From contig NZ_CALPCH010000008.1 of the NCBI RefSeq assembly GCF_943193005.1, positions 46,227 through 110,226 of the forward strand: a DNA stretch of 64,000 nt, in the 5' to 3' direction. The translations under genes were made by a program, and so were the position numbers. Below, one piece after another: positions 8,781 through 18,199 of this stretch. Numbering within the stretch: position 1 is the stretch's first letter; each line of letters opens with the position of its first letter. Origin of the DNA: Pumilibacter intestinalis (GTDB taxonomy: Bacteria > Bacillota > Clostridia > Christensenellales > Pumilibacteraceae). The notes beneath the pieces are model-generated. The model ran no database searches and was not told the origin of the DNA. It saw only the letters and a program-made list of their open reading frames with translations.

Positions 8781-10317
8781 AATTACGGAAAATAAGTTTG
8801 ATTTTATCAAACTTTCTTCCGTGAACGTGAACGTGCGAAAATGCACATGCGAATTTAATTTTATTTATCCCGCCGATAAAGAAACGCTTGTGCGCGACAG
8901 GCGCGACTACATAGAAAGCGTTTTCGGTAAGCTGATTAAAAGCGTAGCGGACGTAAAATTCAATTTCAAAAAAAGCCATTTCGATTTCGACTTTTTCAAA
9001 GCCGATTTTTTTGCTTTTCTTTCGGCGTTTCCCACTTTGGCGAGCACTTTATCGGATAAAGACGTAAAGTGCGATTTGGACGAAAACGGAGTGTACGTTA
9101 TCACCCTTATGCTTCAGGAAAGCGTTTACAACTATTGCGTTGCGCAAAATATTTCTTCGGCGGTAGACGACTTTTTGGAAGCGTCCTTTTGCGAAAGAAT
9201 TCAAGTGCGGTTTGTTTCCATAGGCAAAACCGACCTGCCCGAAATAGTTCAAACGAAGTCCGTTTCGGAATTCGTGCTCGAACGCCCCGACGAGGGCAGA
9301 TATATCCGACCGCAAAACGTAGAAGAATTTATCGGGCGCATAATTTACGAGCCCGCGCCGTACATTCAAGACGTGACCGCACCCAAAGAAAGCGCGGTGC
9401 TGTGCGGCACTATAAACAACATATACGTGCAGAACCGTAAGCCCAAAGAGGGCGAAGAACATTCCGACAGGAAATTTTTCAAGTTTATTCTCGAAGATTT
9501 CACCGATAAGATATCGTGCGTATATTTTCCCACAAAGAAAACGGTGGAGCAGTTCTCTTTGCTCATGCCCGGCAAGCAGATTGTTGCACGCGGCAAAGTG
9601 GAAGAAGATACCTATCGCGGAGACGGTGCGAAGAGTTTTTTGGTGAAAGATATATGCCTTTGCACGTTGCCAGAGAACTTCACGCCTAACCGTATACGCA
9701 GGCGAGTGCCCGACGAATACACAACGGTGTTTCCTCAAAAATACGTGGAGGAGAAACAGTACTCGCTGTTCGACGCCGTGGCGGAAAAGAAAAGCGTTCC
9801 GCCGTACATGCTCGGAAAGACTTTTTGCGTGTTCGATATCGAGACCACGGGCTTCAATACCGACCTAAACAAGATTATAGAGATTGGAGCGGTAAAAGTG
9901 GTTGACGGAAAAGTCACCGAAACTTTTTCAACCTTTATCGACCCTTGCGAACCGCTTCCCGAACGCATAATTAAACTCACGCACATAGAGGACAAAGACG
10001 TAATCGGTCAGCCGCATATAGAGGACGTGTTGCCCGACTTTTACAAATTCACGAACGGCGCGATACTGGTTGGTCAAAACGTACAGTTCGACCACGGGTT
10101 TGTAAGCGCATACGGCTCGAAATTGGGAATATATTTCGACAATACGCTCATGGATACGCTGTCGCTGGCTAAGACCTATTATCCGGGGCTTAAGAACTAT
10201 AAACTCGGCACGCTCACCAAATTTTTCAACGTGGAAAACAAGGGAGCGCACCGAGCGATATACGACGCGTGGGCAACTCTGGAAGTTTTCACCAAATTGG
10301 CTGAAAAACTGTCTTAA
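8752..10317 (+). CDS. PolC-derived 3'-5' exonuclease (N-terminal + OB + DEDDh domains; no PHP, no polymerase)
   Basis: 521 aa. It occupies the position that polC holds in this operon, between ispG and rimP. Residues 1-200 resemble the PolC N-terminal region; about 212-305 look like the PolC OB fold (VLCGTINNIYVQ, FFKFILEDFTDKISCVYF); about 356-521 are a complete DEDDh exonuclease with D362/E364 (FDIETTGF), D447 (QFDHGF), H500 and D505 (HRAIYDAW). Full-length PolC is about 1400 aa with PHP and polymerase parts around and after the exonuclease; here the PHP piece that should follow the OB fold is absent, the protein stops after the exonuclease, and only 111 nt precede rimP. It may be a stand-alone proofreading or repair nuclease. 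Expression is coupled to ispG by overlap. Confidence 0.85.
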   Translation: MEKVLSKFNEITENKFDFIKLSSVNVNVRKCTCEFNFIYPADKETLVRDRRDYIESVFGKLIKSVADVKFNFKKSHFDFDFFKADFFAFLSAFPTLASTLSDKDVKCDLDENGVYVITLMLQESVYNYCVAQNISSAVDDFLEASFCERIQVRFVSIGKTDLPEIVQTKSVSEFVLERPDEGRYIRPQNVEEFIGRIIYEPAPYIQDVTAPKESAVLCGTINNIYVQNRKPKEGEEHSDRKFFKFILEDFTDKISCVYFPTKKTVEQFSLLMPGKQIVARGKVEEDTYRGDGAKSFLVKDICLCTLPENFTPNRIRRRVPDEYTTVFPQKYVEEKQYSLFDAVAEKKSVPPYMLGKTFCVFDIETTGFNTDLNKIIEIGAVKVVDGKVTETFSTFIDPCEPLPERIIKLTHIEDKDVIGQPHIEDVLPDFYKFTNGAILVGQNVQFDHGFVSAYGSKLGIYFDNTLMDTLSLAKTYYPGLKNYKLGTLTKFFNVENKGAHRAIYDAWATLEVFTKLAEKLS

Positions 10318-10323
10318 AAACGC

Positions 10324-10352
10324 TTGCATAATTTTCGCCGATATGTTAAAAT
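10324..10352 (+). promoter_or_regulatory. Sigma-A promoter for the rimP-nusA-infB operon
   Basis: TTGCAT at 10324-10329 and TAAAAT at 10347-10352, spacing 17 nt, directly after the stop of the exonuclease gene. Predicted start near 10359 leaves a ~70-nt leader that contains the hairpin at 10376-10405. Confidence 0.65.
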
Positions 10353-10375
10353 ATATATGCTAAGATATGGTTGCA

Positions 10376-10405
10376 TTGAGAGTGGGCAGGTTCGTCCGCT
10401 CTCAA
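10376..10405 (+). promoter_or_regulatory. 5' leader hairpin upstream of rimP
   Basis: 12-bp stem (TTGAGAG/CTCTCAA extended by TGGGC/GTCCG with two wobble pairs) closing a 6-nt loop. It is not followed at once by a U-tract, so it is not a standard terminator. It lies in the leader of the transcription/translation operon and could be a regulatory or stabilising element. Confidence 0.5.
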
Positions 10406-10428
10406 CTTTATGTAAAGGACTTTTTCGA

Positions 10429-10890
10429 TTGGACGGTATTGCCGAAAAAACAAAGCAGGCTCTCGAGCCGATAATAACCGAACTCGGATACGAGGTTGTG
10501 GACGTAGAATACGTAAAAAAGTCGGACGGAATGAACTTGACCGTATATATCGATATTCCGCGCGGAGTTACTATAGACGATTGCGAAACGGTGCACAACG
10601 CCGTAAATCCCGTTATAGACGAATTGAACCCTACGGGCGATAAGCCGTATATATTCAATATATCGTCGCCGGGGCTTGACCGACCGTTCAAAACGCAAAG
10701 AGATTTCGAGCGGAACTACGGCAAAGAGGTGGAAATCAAACTGTATGCACCTTTGCGCGGTAAGAAAGTTTACGAAGGCGTGCTCGCGGAAAGAACGGAA
10801 AACGTAGTAAAAATATCCACTCAATCGGGTGACGAAACAATAGAAAACACTCGTATAGCGTTCGTCAGACTGTTGGTAAAATTTGAATAA
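10429..10890 (+). CDS. rimP: Ribosome maturation factor RimP
   Basis: Needed for 30S subunit maturation. 153 aa from TTG 10429, chosen because AAAGGAC precedes it by about 9 nt; the longer frame upstream reads through the promoter and the leader hairpin. Family blocks: GYEVVDVEYVKKSDGMNLTVYID, the middle ISSPGLDRPFKTQRDFERNYG and a C-terminal SH3-like part. First gene of rimP-nusA-ylxR-rplGA-infB-rbfA. Confidence 0.94.
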   Translation: MDGIAEKTKQALEPIITELGYEVVDVEYVKKSDGMNLTVYIDIPRGVTIDDCETVHNAVNPVIDELNPTGDKPYIFNISSPGLDRPFKTQRDFERNYGKEVEIKLYAPLRGKKVYEGVLAERTENVVKISTQSGDETIENTRIAFVRLLVKFE

Positions 10891-10908
10891 TTCAGAGGAG
10901 ACACTCAA

Positions 10909-12063
10909 ATGGTAAGTAAGGATTTTTTCTTGGCACTCGACGAATTGGAACGAGAAAAACGCATCAAGAAATCGGTATTTATAGAAGCGCTCGAAACCGC
11001 GCTCGTTATCGCGTATAAAAAGCATACGGGAACGAGCAAGGCTATAGACGTTAAACTCGTGCCCGAGCGCAATACCATAAAAATCGTTGCGTATCAAACC
11101 GTTGTGGAGCAGGTGGAAGACAAAGACACGCAGATAAGTTTGGAAGACGCGCGTCTTATAAACCGCAAATACAAACTCGGCGACGTTGTGAGCGAAGAAA
11201 TATCCGCTCGCGAATTCGGTCGCATAGCCGCGCAAACCGCAAAGCAGGTGATAATGCAAAAGTTGCGCGAAGTGGAAGGCGAACTTGCCTACAACGAGTT
11301 AAGTCAGAAAGAAGACGAGCTTGTAACTTGCGTTGTTCGCCGTTTGGAGGGTAAAAACGTATATGTTGAAATAAACAAGCTCGAAGCGGTGCTTATGCCG
11401 CAAGACCAAGCCCCCAACGATAAGTTTGCCGTTGGCGACAAAATAAAAGTTTTCGTAAAGAAGATAAAAACGGGTCCCAAAGGTCCTCAGATTATTGTGT
11501 CGCGTACGGTAGCGGGCTTTGTGAAACGCTTGTTTGAAATAGAGGTGCCCGAAATAGCGGCGGGACTCGTGCAGATAAAGGCAATCGTGCGCGAAGCGGG
11601 ATACCGCACCAAAATGGCAGTGTACAGCGAAGACAACGACATAGACGCGGTAGGCGCATGCGTAGGCAACCGCGGTATGCGCGTTAACGCCATAGTTTCG
11701 GAACTCGGCGGCGAGAAAATCGATATAATACATTGGTGCCCCGATATTTTGGAATTTATCGCTCGCGCACTCAGTCCCGCAAAAGTGGTAATGGTTCAGG
11801 TGAACGACGAGGAAAAAATCGCCAAAGCCGTTGTTATGGACGAAATGTTGAGTCTTGCCATAGGCAAAGACGGACAAAACGCACGCCTTGCGGCTCGTCT
11901 CACGGGTTGGAAGATAGACGTTAAACCGTACTCGTCGCTCATGAAAGAAGAAAACGAGGCGCAGGCGGAGCAGGAAACCGAAACGGAAAGCGTTGCCGCG
12001 CCCGCGCCCGAACTCGACACCGACACCGACTTGTTCGACGAGGACCTTGGCGAGCTTGAGTAA
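10909..12063 (+). CDS. nusA: Transcription termination/antitermination protein NusA
   Basis: Binds RNA polymerase and nascent RNA, affecting pausing, termination and antitermination. 384 aa: N-terminal polymerase-binding domain (1-~125), S1 domain (~130-200), two KH domains (~200-345; VGACVGNRGMRVNAIVSEL and AIGKDGQNARLAARLTGWKI), then an acidic tail rich in Glu and Asp. The C-terminal acidic repeats of E. coli NusA are missing, as usual in Firmicutes. ATG with AGAGGAG. Last 8 bases overlap the TTG start of ylxR. Confidence 0.97.
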   Translation: MVSKDFFLALDELEREKRIKKSVFIEALETALVIAYKKHTGTSKAIDVKLVPERNTIKIVAYQTVVEQVEDKDTQISLEDARLINRKYKLGDVVSEEISAREFGRIAAQTAKQVIMQKLREVEGELAYNELSQKEDELVTCVVRRLEGKNVYVEINKLEAVLMPQDQAPNDKFAVGDKIKVFVKKIKTGPKGPQIIVSRTVAGFVKRLFEIEVPEIAAGLVQIKAIVREAGYRTKMAVYSEDNDIDAVGACVGNRGMRVNAIVSELGGEKIDIIHWCPDILEFIARALSPAKVVMVQVNDEEKIAKAVVMDEMLSLAIGKDGQNARLAARLTGWKIDVKPYSSLMKEENEAQAEQETETESVAAPAPELDTDTDLFDEDLGELE

Positions 12064-12331
12064 CGAAAAGACAAAATCCAAACCGCAAAGAATGTGCGTG
12101 GCTTGCAGAGAAATGTTCGATAAAAAAGATTTATTGCGCATTGTGAGAACTCCCGACGGCATTGTGAGCGTAGACGAAAGCGGAAAGAAAAGCGGGCGCG
12201 GCGCCTACGTGTGCTCAAACGACAAATGCATTAATAAGTGCGCAAAAGGCATACTTGGCAAACATCTCGCTTGCGAAATACCGCCCGAAATATACGAGGA
12301 GATACGAACGAAACGCAGTGCGCAGAGATAA
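12056..12331 (+). CDS. ylxR: YlxR family RNA-binding protein (RnpM)
   Basis: Small basic protein of the YlxR family; family members bind RNA, and one has been reported to modulate RNase P. 91 aa. RMCVACREMFDKKDLLRIVR and GRGAYVC followed by CINKC are the family hallmarks; Cys residues are retained in both CVAC and CSNDKC. Start placed at TTG 12056, overlapping nusA, with AGGACC upstream; TTG 12047 is possible but too close to that site. Sits between nusA and the L7Ae-family gene, the conserved order. Confidence 0.9.
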   Translation: MSNEKTKSKPQRMCVACREMFDKKDLLRIVRTPDGIVSVDESGKKSGRGAYVCSNDKCINKCAKGILGKHLACEIPPEIYEEIRTKRSAQR

Positions 12332-12641
12332 AGCGGAAACGTTGATTGGGTTTGCGGTCAAAGCCGCAAAGACGGTTTTCGGAGCGGATACTTTGGAGAG
12401 AGCCAAAACCCGATACTACGTAATAATAGTTTGCAAAACGGCGTCAGGCAACACGTTAAAGAAAATAACGGAGATTGCGGCGCAAAAGAAAACGCCCGTT
12501 ATTGTAGCCGAAAACGAATTGCAGTACACGGTGGGCAGAAAAAATTGTAAAGTAATCGCAATAACCGACAGGCAGATGTCGGAAGCGATAATGGATAATC
12601 TCGGAGAGAATTATCATTTGATAAATTCGGAGGTAATGTAA
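12318..12641 (+). CDS. L7Ae family RNA-binding protein (YlxQ-like)
   Basis: 107 aa with the L7Ae/L30e fold, a family that binds kink-turn RNA. Visible pattern: LIGFAVKAAKTVFGADTLERA then a beta strand YYVIIVCKTASGNTLKKITEIA and TPVIVAENELQYTVG. Start taken as GTG 12318, inside the end of ylxR; an upstream in-frame ATG at 12255 is buried in ylxR and would add residues absent from the family. Ends just before the infB ribosome site. Confidence 0.82.
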   Translation: MRRDKAETLIGFAVKAAKTVFGADTLERAKTRYYVIIVCKTASGNTLKKITEIAAQKKTPVIVAENELQYTVGRKNCKVIAITDRQMSEAIMDNLGENYHLINSEVM

Positions 12642-15161
12642 TTGACAGCTGAAGTCAAAAATGCGGAAACCGAAAAAAAGGAAGAGAAATTCGGAAATAT
12701 CAAACGTTTGAACGCTTTGAAAACTCAAGGCGAAATTTCCGCGCTCTTAAGCGGCTTAAAAGATACCCGTCGCAAAGCGGAAGCGTTGCTCAACGGGTTC
12801 AGAGAGCGCGAAAGGGCAATCGAACGTAAAAAGAAGGAGGAGCTTGCGCGTAAAGCCGAAGCCGCCGCGCGCGAAAAGCAGCCTTTGCCGTTGCCTCCCA
12901 AAGAAGCCGAGCCTTCGGTTAAACAAGAGCCGGCGCAGGAAATTCAAAAGGAAGAGCCCAAACAGCAGCCTTCCGCCGCTCCGACGAAGCCGACCGAGCC
13001 CACAATACGCACCCGTCAGTTCGATACTACGCCGAGTTATATACGCGGCGTTATGAAACCGGTTCCGCCGCGCCCGCCGCAAAGCATAATTCGCCCCGGC
13101 GCGAATACCCGTCCGGGAATGGGCGGACCCCGTCCTTCGGGCGGTCCTCGTCCCGCAACGGGAGCAAAACGCCCGCTGTTGCCGCGTGCGGATATGGCTC
13201 CGCCTCCGCAGGCGAACAGTTCGCGCAAGTCTTTCGACAACAAAAAGAAAGACTACGGCAAGCCCGGCGACGATAAAAAGGGCATGAACAAGCGCACGCT
13301 CATACGCAAAGGCTTTATACAGGAAGATTTCGACGAAGAGCGCATGGGCACTCGCAAGCTCAAAAACCGCAAGCAAAAAGAGCAGCAGGTTTTTGTGCCT
13401 GCCAAAATCGAAAAGGCGATAATAACTACCGAAAATCTTACCGTTAAAATACTGAGCGAAAAAATCGGTAAAACGGCGCAGGATATAATCAAGCAGTTGA
13501 TGATACTCGGCATTATGACCAACATCAACAGCGTTGTGGATTTCCCCACAATGGAGCTTGTGGCTAACGAGCTCGGAGTGGAACTCGAACTCAAGCTCGA
13601 GCAAACCAAAGAGGAACAGCTCGAGGCCGCGCACGAAGAAACGGACGACGAAAAAGACCTCGTAAAGCGTCCGCCCATAATAACGGTTATGGGTCACGTA
13701 GACCACGGCAAAACCTCTTTGTTGGATGCAATAAGAAAAACCGCGGTTGCTTCGGGAGAAGCGGGCGGAATTACTCAGCATATCGGCGCGTACTCGGTGG
13801 TGTGCAAAAACGAGAAGATAACTTTTCTCGATACTCCGGGGCACGAAGCGTTTACCGAAATGCGTGCTCGCGGCGCGAAAGTTACCGATATGGCTATATT
13901 GGTTGTAGCCGCCGACGACGGCATAATGCCGCAAACGATTGAGGCAATCAATCACGCCAAAGCGGCGAACGTACCCGTTATAGTCGCGATAAACAAAATC
14001 GACAAACCGGGCGCGAACATAGACAAAATCAAGCAGTCGCTTACCGAATACGGACTTGTTGCCGACGAATGGGGCGGCGACACAATGATGGTGCCCATTT
14101 CCGCCAAAACGGGTGAGGGCATAGACAAACTGCTCGAAACAATAATATTCCTTGCCGAATACAATAACTATCGCGCAAATCCCAACCGCAGTGCCAAAGC
14201 GGCTATAATAGAAGCCAAACTCGATAAGGGCAAAGGTCCTATCGCAAACGTTATCGTGCAAAACGGTACGTTGCACGTCGGCGACTATATAGTTTCGGGT
14301 TGCGTGAGCGGCAAAGTCCGCGCTATGGCGGACGACAAAGGGCGTTCGGTAAAAGAAGCAAAGCCGGGCACTCCCGTTTCTATTCTCGGTTTTTCCGAAG
14401 TACCTAATGCGGGCGAGAATATGTTCGTTGTTTCCGACGAAAAAATGGCTCGTCAGGTTGTTGCGGAGCGCGTTGCGAAAATCAAGAACGAGCAGGCAAA
14501 TCAGGGCACGAAAGTTACCTGGGACGATATGCTCAATAAAATCAGCGAGAGCGAAAAGAAAGAACTCAACATCATTATCAAAGCCGACGTGCAAGGTTCG
14601 GTTGAAGCTCTTCGCGGCTCTTTGTTGAAACTCGCCAACGACGAGGTAAAAGTTACCGTAATTCACGGCGGCGTAGGCGCGATTAACCATTCCGACGTGA
14701 TGCTTGCCGATGTGTCGAAAGCCATAATAATAGGCTTCAACGTTCGACCCGATACCGAGTCTAAAAACATGGCGGAAGCAAACGGCGTGGATATAAGGCT
14801 GTATCACATTATATACGAGTGCCTCGACGATATCGAACGCGCGGTTCTCGGGCTCGGCGCACCCAAATACAACGAGGTTATTCTCGGCAGAGCGCAAGTT
14901 CGCAACGTATTTAAGATTACGGGCGTTGGCGCAATTGCGGGCTCTTACGTGCTTTCGGGCAAGATAGTGCGCGGCAGTAAAGTGCGCGTGTATCGCGACG
15001 GCAACGTGGTGTGCGAGGGCACTGTAACAACTCTGAAACGCTTCAAAGAGGACGTGAAAGAGGTGGGCATAGAGCACGAGTGCGGCATAAATATCGACTC
15101 CTACACCGATATAAGAGAAAACGACGAGATAGAAGCATACAATCTCGAACCTATCAAATAA
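12642..15161 (+). CDS. infB: Translation initiation factor IF-2
   Basis: GTPase that places initiator tRNA on the ribosome. 839 aa. The N-terminal ~260 residues are a low-complexity Lys/Glu then Pro/Arg/Gly-rich linker; an IF2_N segment follows around 262-325; the G domain starts near 345 with GHVDHGKTS at 351-359, DTPGHEAF and [12 protein letters not shown]; domains II, III and IV complete the C-terminus. TTG start preceded by ggaggtaatg. The long Pro-rich linker is typical of Clostridia. Confidence 0.97.
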   Translation: MTAEVKNAETEKKEEKFGNIKRLNALKTQGEISALLSGLKDTRRKAEALLNGFRERERAIERKKKEELARKAEAAAREKQPLPLPPKEAEPSVKQEPAQEIQKEEPKQQPSAAPTKPTEPTIRTRQFDTTPSYIRGVMKPVPPRPPQSIIRPGANTRPGMGGPRPSGGPRPATGAKRPLLPRADMAPPPQANSSRKSFDNKKKDYGKPGDDKKGMNKRTLIRKGFIQEDFDEERMGTRKLKNRKQKEQQVFVPAKIEKAIITTENLTVKILSEKIGKTAQDIIKQLMILGIMTNINSVVDFPTMELVANELGVELELKLEQTKEEQLEAAHEETDDEKDLVKRPPIITVMGHVDHGKTSLLDAIRKTAVASGEAGGITQHIGAYSVVCKNEKITFLDTPGHEAFTEMRARGAKVTDMAILVVAADDGIMPQTIEAINHAKAANVPVIVAINKIDKPGANIDKIKQSLTEYGLVADEWGGDTMMVPISAKTGEGIDKLLETIIFLAEYNNYRANPNRSAKAAIIEAKLDKGKGPIANVIVQNGTLHVGDYIVSGCVSGKVRAMADDKGRSVKEAKPGTPVSILGFSEVPNAGENMFVVSDEKMARQVVAERVAKIKNEQANQGTKVTWDDMLNKISESEKKELNIIIKADVQGSVEALRGSLLKLANDEVKVTVIHGGVGAINHSDVMLADVSKAIIIGFNVRPDTESKNMAEANGVDIRLYHIIYECLDDIERAVLGLGAPKYNEVILGRAQVRNVFKITGVGAIAGSYVLSGKIVRGSKVRVYRDGNVVCEGTVTTLKRFKEDVKEVGIEHECGINIDSYTDIRENDEIEAYNLEPIK

Positions 15162-15168
15162 TATAAGT

Positions 15169-15537
15169 ATGAGTTACAGAACGGAAAGATTAAACAGCGA
15201 AATGCGCAGAGCTATCTCGCAAATAATATCGAGATTGAAAGACCCGCGCATTTCGGCTATGATAGGCGTTACGTCGGTAAATGTTGCCAAAGATTTGAAA
15301 ACCGCAAAAGTCCGTGTGGAAATATACGGCGACCGACAAAGCGAACAGGTAAAGGAAACTTTCGAAGCGCTTTGCCGTTCGGCGGGGCATATACGCAAAG
15401 AACTTTCGCAGGAATTCAAAGATATCCGAACAATTCCGGAGCTTACGTTTATTAAAGACAATTCTTTGCAGTACAGTGCGCAGATAGACAAAATTTTAGA
15501 GGAAATCAAAAAGCATGACGATAACCGAGCGCATTGA
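15169..15537 (+). CDS. rbfA: Ribosome-binding factor A
   Basis: KH-fold 30S maturation factor, 122 aa. MSYRTERLNSEMRRAISQIISRLKDPRI and the central VNVAKDLKTAKVRVEIYGD match the family; the terminal IRTIPELTFIKDNS with the last helix is also typical. Seven nt after infB, with only a weak ribosome site, so probably coupled. Overlaps the next gene by 23 nt. Confidence 0.95.
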   Translation: MSYRTERLNSEMRRAISQIISRLKDPRISAMIGVTSVNVAKDLKTAKVRVEIYGDRQSEQVKETFEALCRSAGHIRKELSQEFKDIRTIPELTFIKDNSLQYSAQIDKILEEIKKHDDNRAH

Positions 15538-16456
15538 CGCGTCAAAATCCATTTTGATAATCGGACACCAAAGGCCCGACGGCGATTGTATCGGCGCCGG
15601 GCTTGCTCTTAAGCACGTGTGCGAAAATCACGGAAAGCCGTGCGATTTTATTTTCGACTCGCCCGTGCCGCAACATTTTTCGTTTATGCCCGATTTCGGT
15701 TCGCTCAATGAGCAAAAGCTCAGAGAATACGATACCGTAATATGCGTGGATTGCGCGGACGATTTTCGTACCGGCAAATATATAGGGTATGTGAACAAAG
15801 CGGCGAATTCGCTTAATATTGACCATCACAAGACCAACAACCGCTTTTGCAAAGACAACGAGGTGGTGCCCGATGCGAGCAGTACGTGCGAGGTTTTGTT
15901 CGACTTATTACACCCGCTTGGTGAAATAGACGACACCATAGCTTACTGTTTGTTTGTGGGGCTTTCCACCGACACGGGGCACTTTATGCACAGCAACACA
16001 AACGCTCGCGTTTTTCAAATTGCGGCGGAGCTTTCCAAACACGATATAAACCCCAACGATATTGCGGGAAATATTTATAAAAAGGCTACGGCGGGAAAGG
16101 TAAAACTTATCTCTAAAGCGATATCGTCTATGCGCTTTTTTGCCGACGGCAAGATTTGCGTTATAAGCGTTAAGCCCTCCGACCTTAGCGACTGCGACTG
16201 CGTGCTTGCGGATACCGAGGGGCTGATAGATTACGGCATGATGATAGGCGACGTTTGCGTTGCCGTTTGCATAACCGAGCAAGCGGCTTCTAAGTTCAAA
16301 GTAAGCTACCGCTCAAAGGGTATGGACGTTTCCGCCGCAGCCGCGGTATTCGGCGGCGGCGGACACAAACTCGCCGCGGGATGTTCGATAAACGGGCGTT
16401 ACGAGGACGTTGTGGCAAAAGTTGTAAAATCCGTTACCGACGGTATGCCGCTTTGA
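15515..16456 (+). CDS. nrnA: DHH-family phosphoesterase, NrnA-like (oligoribonuclease/pAp phosphatase)
   Basis: 313 aa. Members degrade short oligoribonucleotides and/or 3'-phosphoadenosine 5'-phosphate. DHH domain: GHQRPDGDCIGAG (D22, D24), VCVDCAD, and LNIDHHKTN around 104-111; DHHA1 domain near the C-terminus with FGGGGHKLAAG. Its place between rbfA and truB is the conserved Gram-positive order. ATG lies within rbfA; the stop overlaps the truB TTG start by 4 nt. Confidence 0.93.
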   Translation: MTITERIDASKSILIIGHQRPDGDCIGAGLALKHVCENHGKPCDFIFDSPVPQHFSFMPDFGSLNEQKLREYDTVICVDCADDFRTGKYIGYVNKAANSLNIDHHKTNNRFCKDNEVVPDASSTCEVLFDLLHPLGEIDDTIAYCLFVGLSTDTGHFMHSNTNARVFQIAAELSKHDINPNDIAGNIYKKATAGKVKLISKAISSMRFFADGKICVISVKPSDLSDCDCVLADTEGLIDYGMMIGDVCVAVCITEQAASKFKVSYRSKGMDVSAAAAVFGGGGHKLAAGCSINGRYEDVVAKVVKSVTDGMPL

Positions 16457-17304
16457 AAGGAATATTAAACATATATAAGCCGCGCGGCATTACGAGTAGC
16501 GACGTAGTCGTAAAATGCCGCAAAATACTCGGCACGAAAGCCATAGGGCATATGGGTACGCTCGACCCTGCCGGAGAAGGCGTTTTGTTGCTCGGAGTGG
16601 GCAAAGCTACGCGGCTGTTCGATATGTTTTTACATAAAGACAAGGTATACGAAGCCGAATTTCAATTCGGTTATGAAACGGATACGCTCGACGGCGACGG
16701 ACAAACCGTTGCAAAAACCGAAAATATACCTACTATGTCTGACATAGAAACAGTATTGAGCGATTTTATCGGCAAGCAAATGCAAGTGCCGCCGCAATAC
16801 AGCGCAAAGAGCGTGGGCGGAGTGCGCTGTTATAAACTTGCGCGAGCGGGCAAGCAAGTAGAATTGCCGCCTTGCGAGGTGGAAATATATTCGCTCGAAT
16901 TGATAAGAGAAACGCGTAAAAATACTTATTTATTCAAAATTCACTGTTCGGCAGGTACGTACGTTCGCAGTATATGCAGAGACGTTGCAAGCAAACTCGA
17001 TTCTTCGGCAACCATGGTATCTATAAAGCGATTGCGTTGCGGCGACTTTTGCGTTGAGGAGAGCGTAGCACTCGAGCGGCTCGAAAGCATAAAGGAAGCC
17101 GCCGTTATACCTGTGGAGAAAGCGTTGAACGCTTTACCTGTTGTAACTTTGAAAGACGAGCAGTATACGCCGCTTTGCAACGGTATTAAAATTCCTTGCG
17201 AGGGCCGGGCGGGGGATTTTGCTCTTTGGTGTAAAGGCGAATTATTCGGTATTGCCCATACCGTAAGCGGTATCATAAAAATCAAAACATATTTGCGGGA
17301 CTGA
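16453..17304 (+). CDS. truB: tRNA pseudouridine(55) synthase
   Basis: Makes pseudouridine at position 55 in the T-loop of tRNAs. 283 aa. LNIYKPRGITSSD, then GHMGTLDPAGEGVLLLGVGKATRL with catalytic D38, and KVYEAEFQFGYETDTLDGDG are the TruB signatures. TTG start (16453) overlaps the nrnA stop as TTGA; the longer open frame upstream is shadow sequence inside nrnA. Confidence 0.95.
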   Translation: MKGILNIYKPRGITSSDVVVKCRKILGTKAIGHMGTLDPAGEGVLLLGVGKATRLFDMFLHKDKVYEAEFQFGYETDTLDGDGQTVAKTENIPTMSDIETVLSDFIGKQMQVPPQYSAKSVGGVRCYKLARAGKQVELPPCEVEIYSLELIRETRKNTYLFKIHCSAGTYVRSICRDVASKLDSSATMVSIKRLRCGDFCVEESVALERLESIKEAAVIPVEKALNALPVVTLKDEQYTPLCNGIKIPCEGRAGDFALWCKGELFGIAHTVSGIIKIKTYLRD

Positions 17305-17306
17305 AT

Positions 17307-18197
17307 TTGAAAATCTTTTCTCTACATTGCGAAAATAAAGTTTCGATTGCTTTGGCTCTCGGCTTTTTCGATTGCGTGCATTCGGGGCATAGGGCGCTGC
17401 TCGAACAAACAAAATCGAGAGCCGCGGGACTCGGTTGCATGCCGTGCGCCATCACTTTTCGAAACAACCCGTACTCGCTTTTGGGAAAGAGCGACAAATT
17501 GATTTTTACTTTCGAGGAGCGGGCAAGCATTTTCGAAAACGCGGGAATGGAGGGCGTTGTTGCGGTTGATTTCAACCGTGAATTCATGCAAACCGACAAA
17601 CTTGAGTTTTTGGAAATGCTGAGAAATTCGTTTTCGCTTAAAGCGGTGGTTTGCGGGCACGACTATAAATTTGGGGCGGGAGCAAGCGGAAATGCCGAAT
17701 ATCTGCAAAAATATTGCAATAATTTCGGTATTATGTGTGACATAATACAACCTATTGAGCGAGATTTGCAAAGAATTTCGAGCACGTCCGTTCGTTCGTT
17801 GATTTCGAGTGGCGAAATCGAAGCCGCAACAAAACTGCTCGGTCACGAATATTTTGCGGAAGGCGTGGTTTGTCACGGGCGCGGAGTGGGCAGACTGTTT
17901 GATTTTCCAACGGCAAATCTCGGCTATTCTTCCGATAAACTTTTGCCCAAATGCGGAGTATATGCCACGCGCACGGTAGTGGACGGAAAAAGTTACAAGT
18001 CCGTAACCAACGTGGGCGGCAAACCGACTTTTTCGGAAACCGATTTTTCCGTAGAAACCATGCTTATTGATTTCAGCGGCGATTTATACGGCAAAACCGT
18101 GCGAATTGATTTTGTGCGGTATCTGCGCGATATCCGAAAATTCTCTTCGCCTTACGAACTCAAAACTCGCATTTACAAAGATGCGGAATGGAGATGA
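17307..18197 (+). CDS. ribF: Bifunctional riboflavin kinase/FAD synthetase
   Basis: Converts riboflavin to FMN and FMN to FAD. 296 aa. N-terminal nucleotidyltransferase domain with GFFDCVHSGH (residues ~19-28; consensus GxFDGxHxGH), VCGHDYKFG, and ISSTSVRSLI; C-terminal kinase domain with GRGVGRLFDFPTANLGY and GVYATRTVVDG, then VTNVGGKPTF. In the family motif, Cys replaces the common Gly after FD. TTG start two nt after truB. Order truB-ribF is standard. Confidence 0.94.
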   Translation: MKIFSLHCENKVSIALALGFFDCVHSGHRALLEQTKSRAAGLGCMPCAITFRNNPYSLLGKSDKLIFTFEERASIFENAGMEGVVAVDFNREFMQTDKLEFLEMLRNSFSLKAVVCGHDYKFGAGASGNAEYLQKYCNNFGIMCDIIQPIERDLQRISSTSVRSLISSGEIEAATKLLGHEYFAEGVVCHGRGVGRLFDFPTANLGYSSDKLLPKCGVYATRTVVDGKSYKSVTNVGGKPTFSETDFSVETMLIDFSGDLYGKTVRIDFVRYLRDIRKFSSPYELKTRIYKDAEWR

Positions 18198-18199
18198 AG

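Noticed and set aside
10383..10404. GGTTCGTCC resembling a tRNA T-loop
   Set aside because: It is the loop side of the rimP leader hairpin; no acceptor, D or anticodon stems surround it.
10318..10428. Search for a frameshifted PolC polymerase tail after the exonuclease
   Set aside because: Only 111 nt lie before rimP and they hold a promoter and a hairpin. No polymerase residues are visible in any frame, so this is not a simple frameshift.
12756..15077. A 2.3-kb open frame on the - strand across infB
   Set aside because: It is the mirror of infB codon bias (few TTA, CTA and TCA codons). The product shows no domain, is rich in Tyr/Phe/His/Arg in odd runs, and infB is certain.
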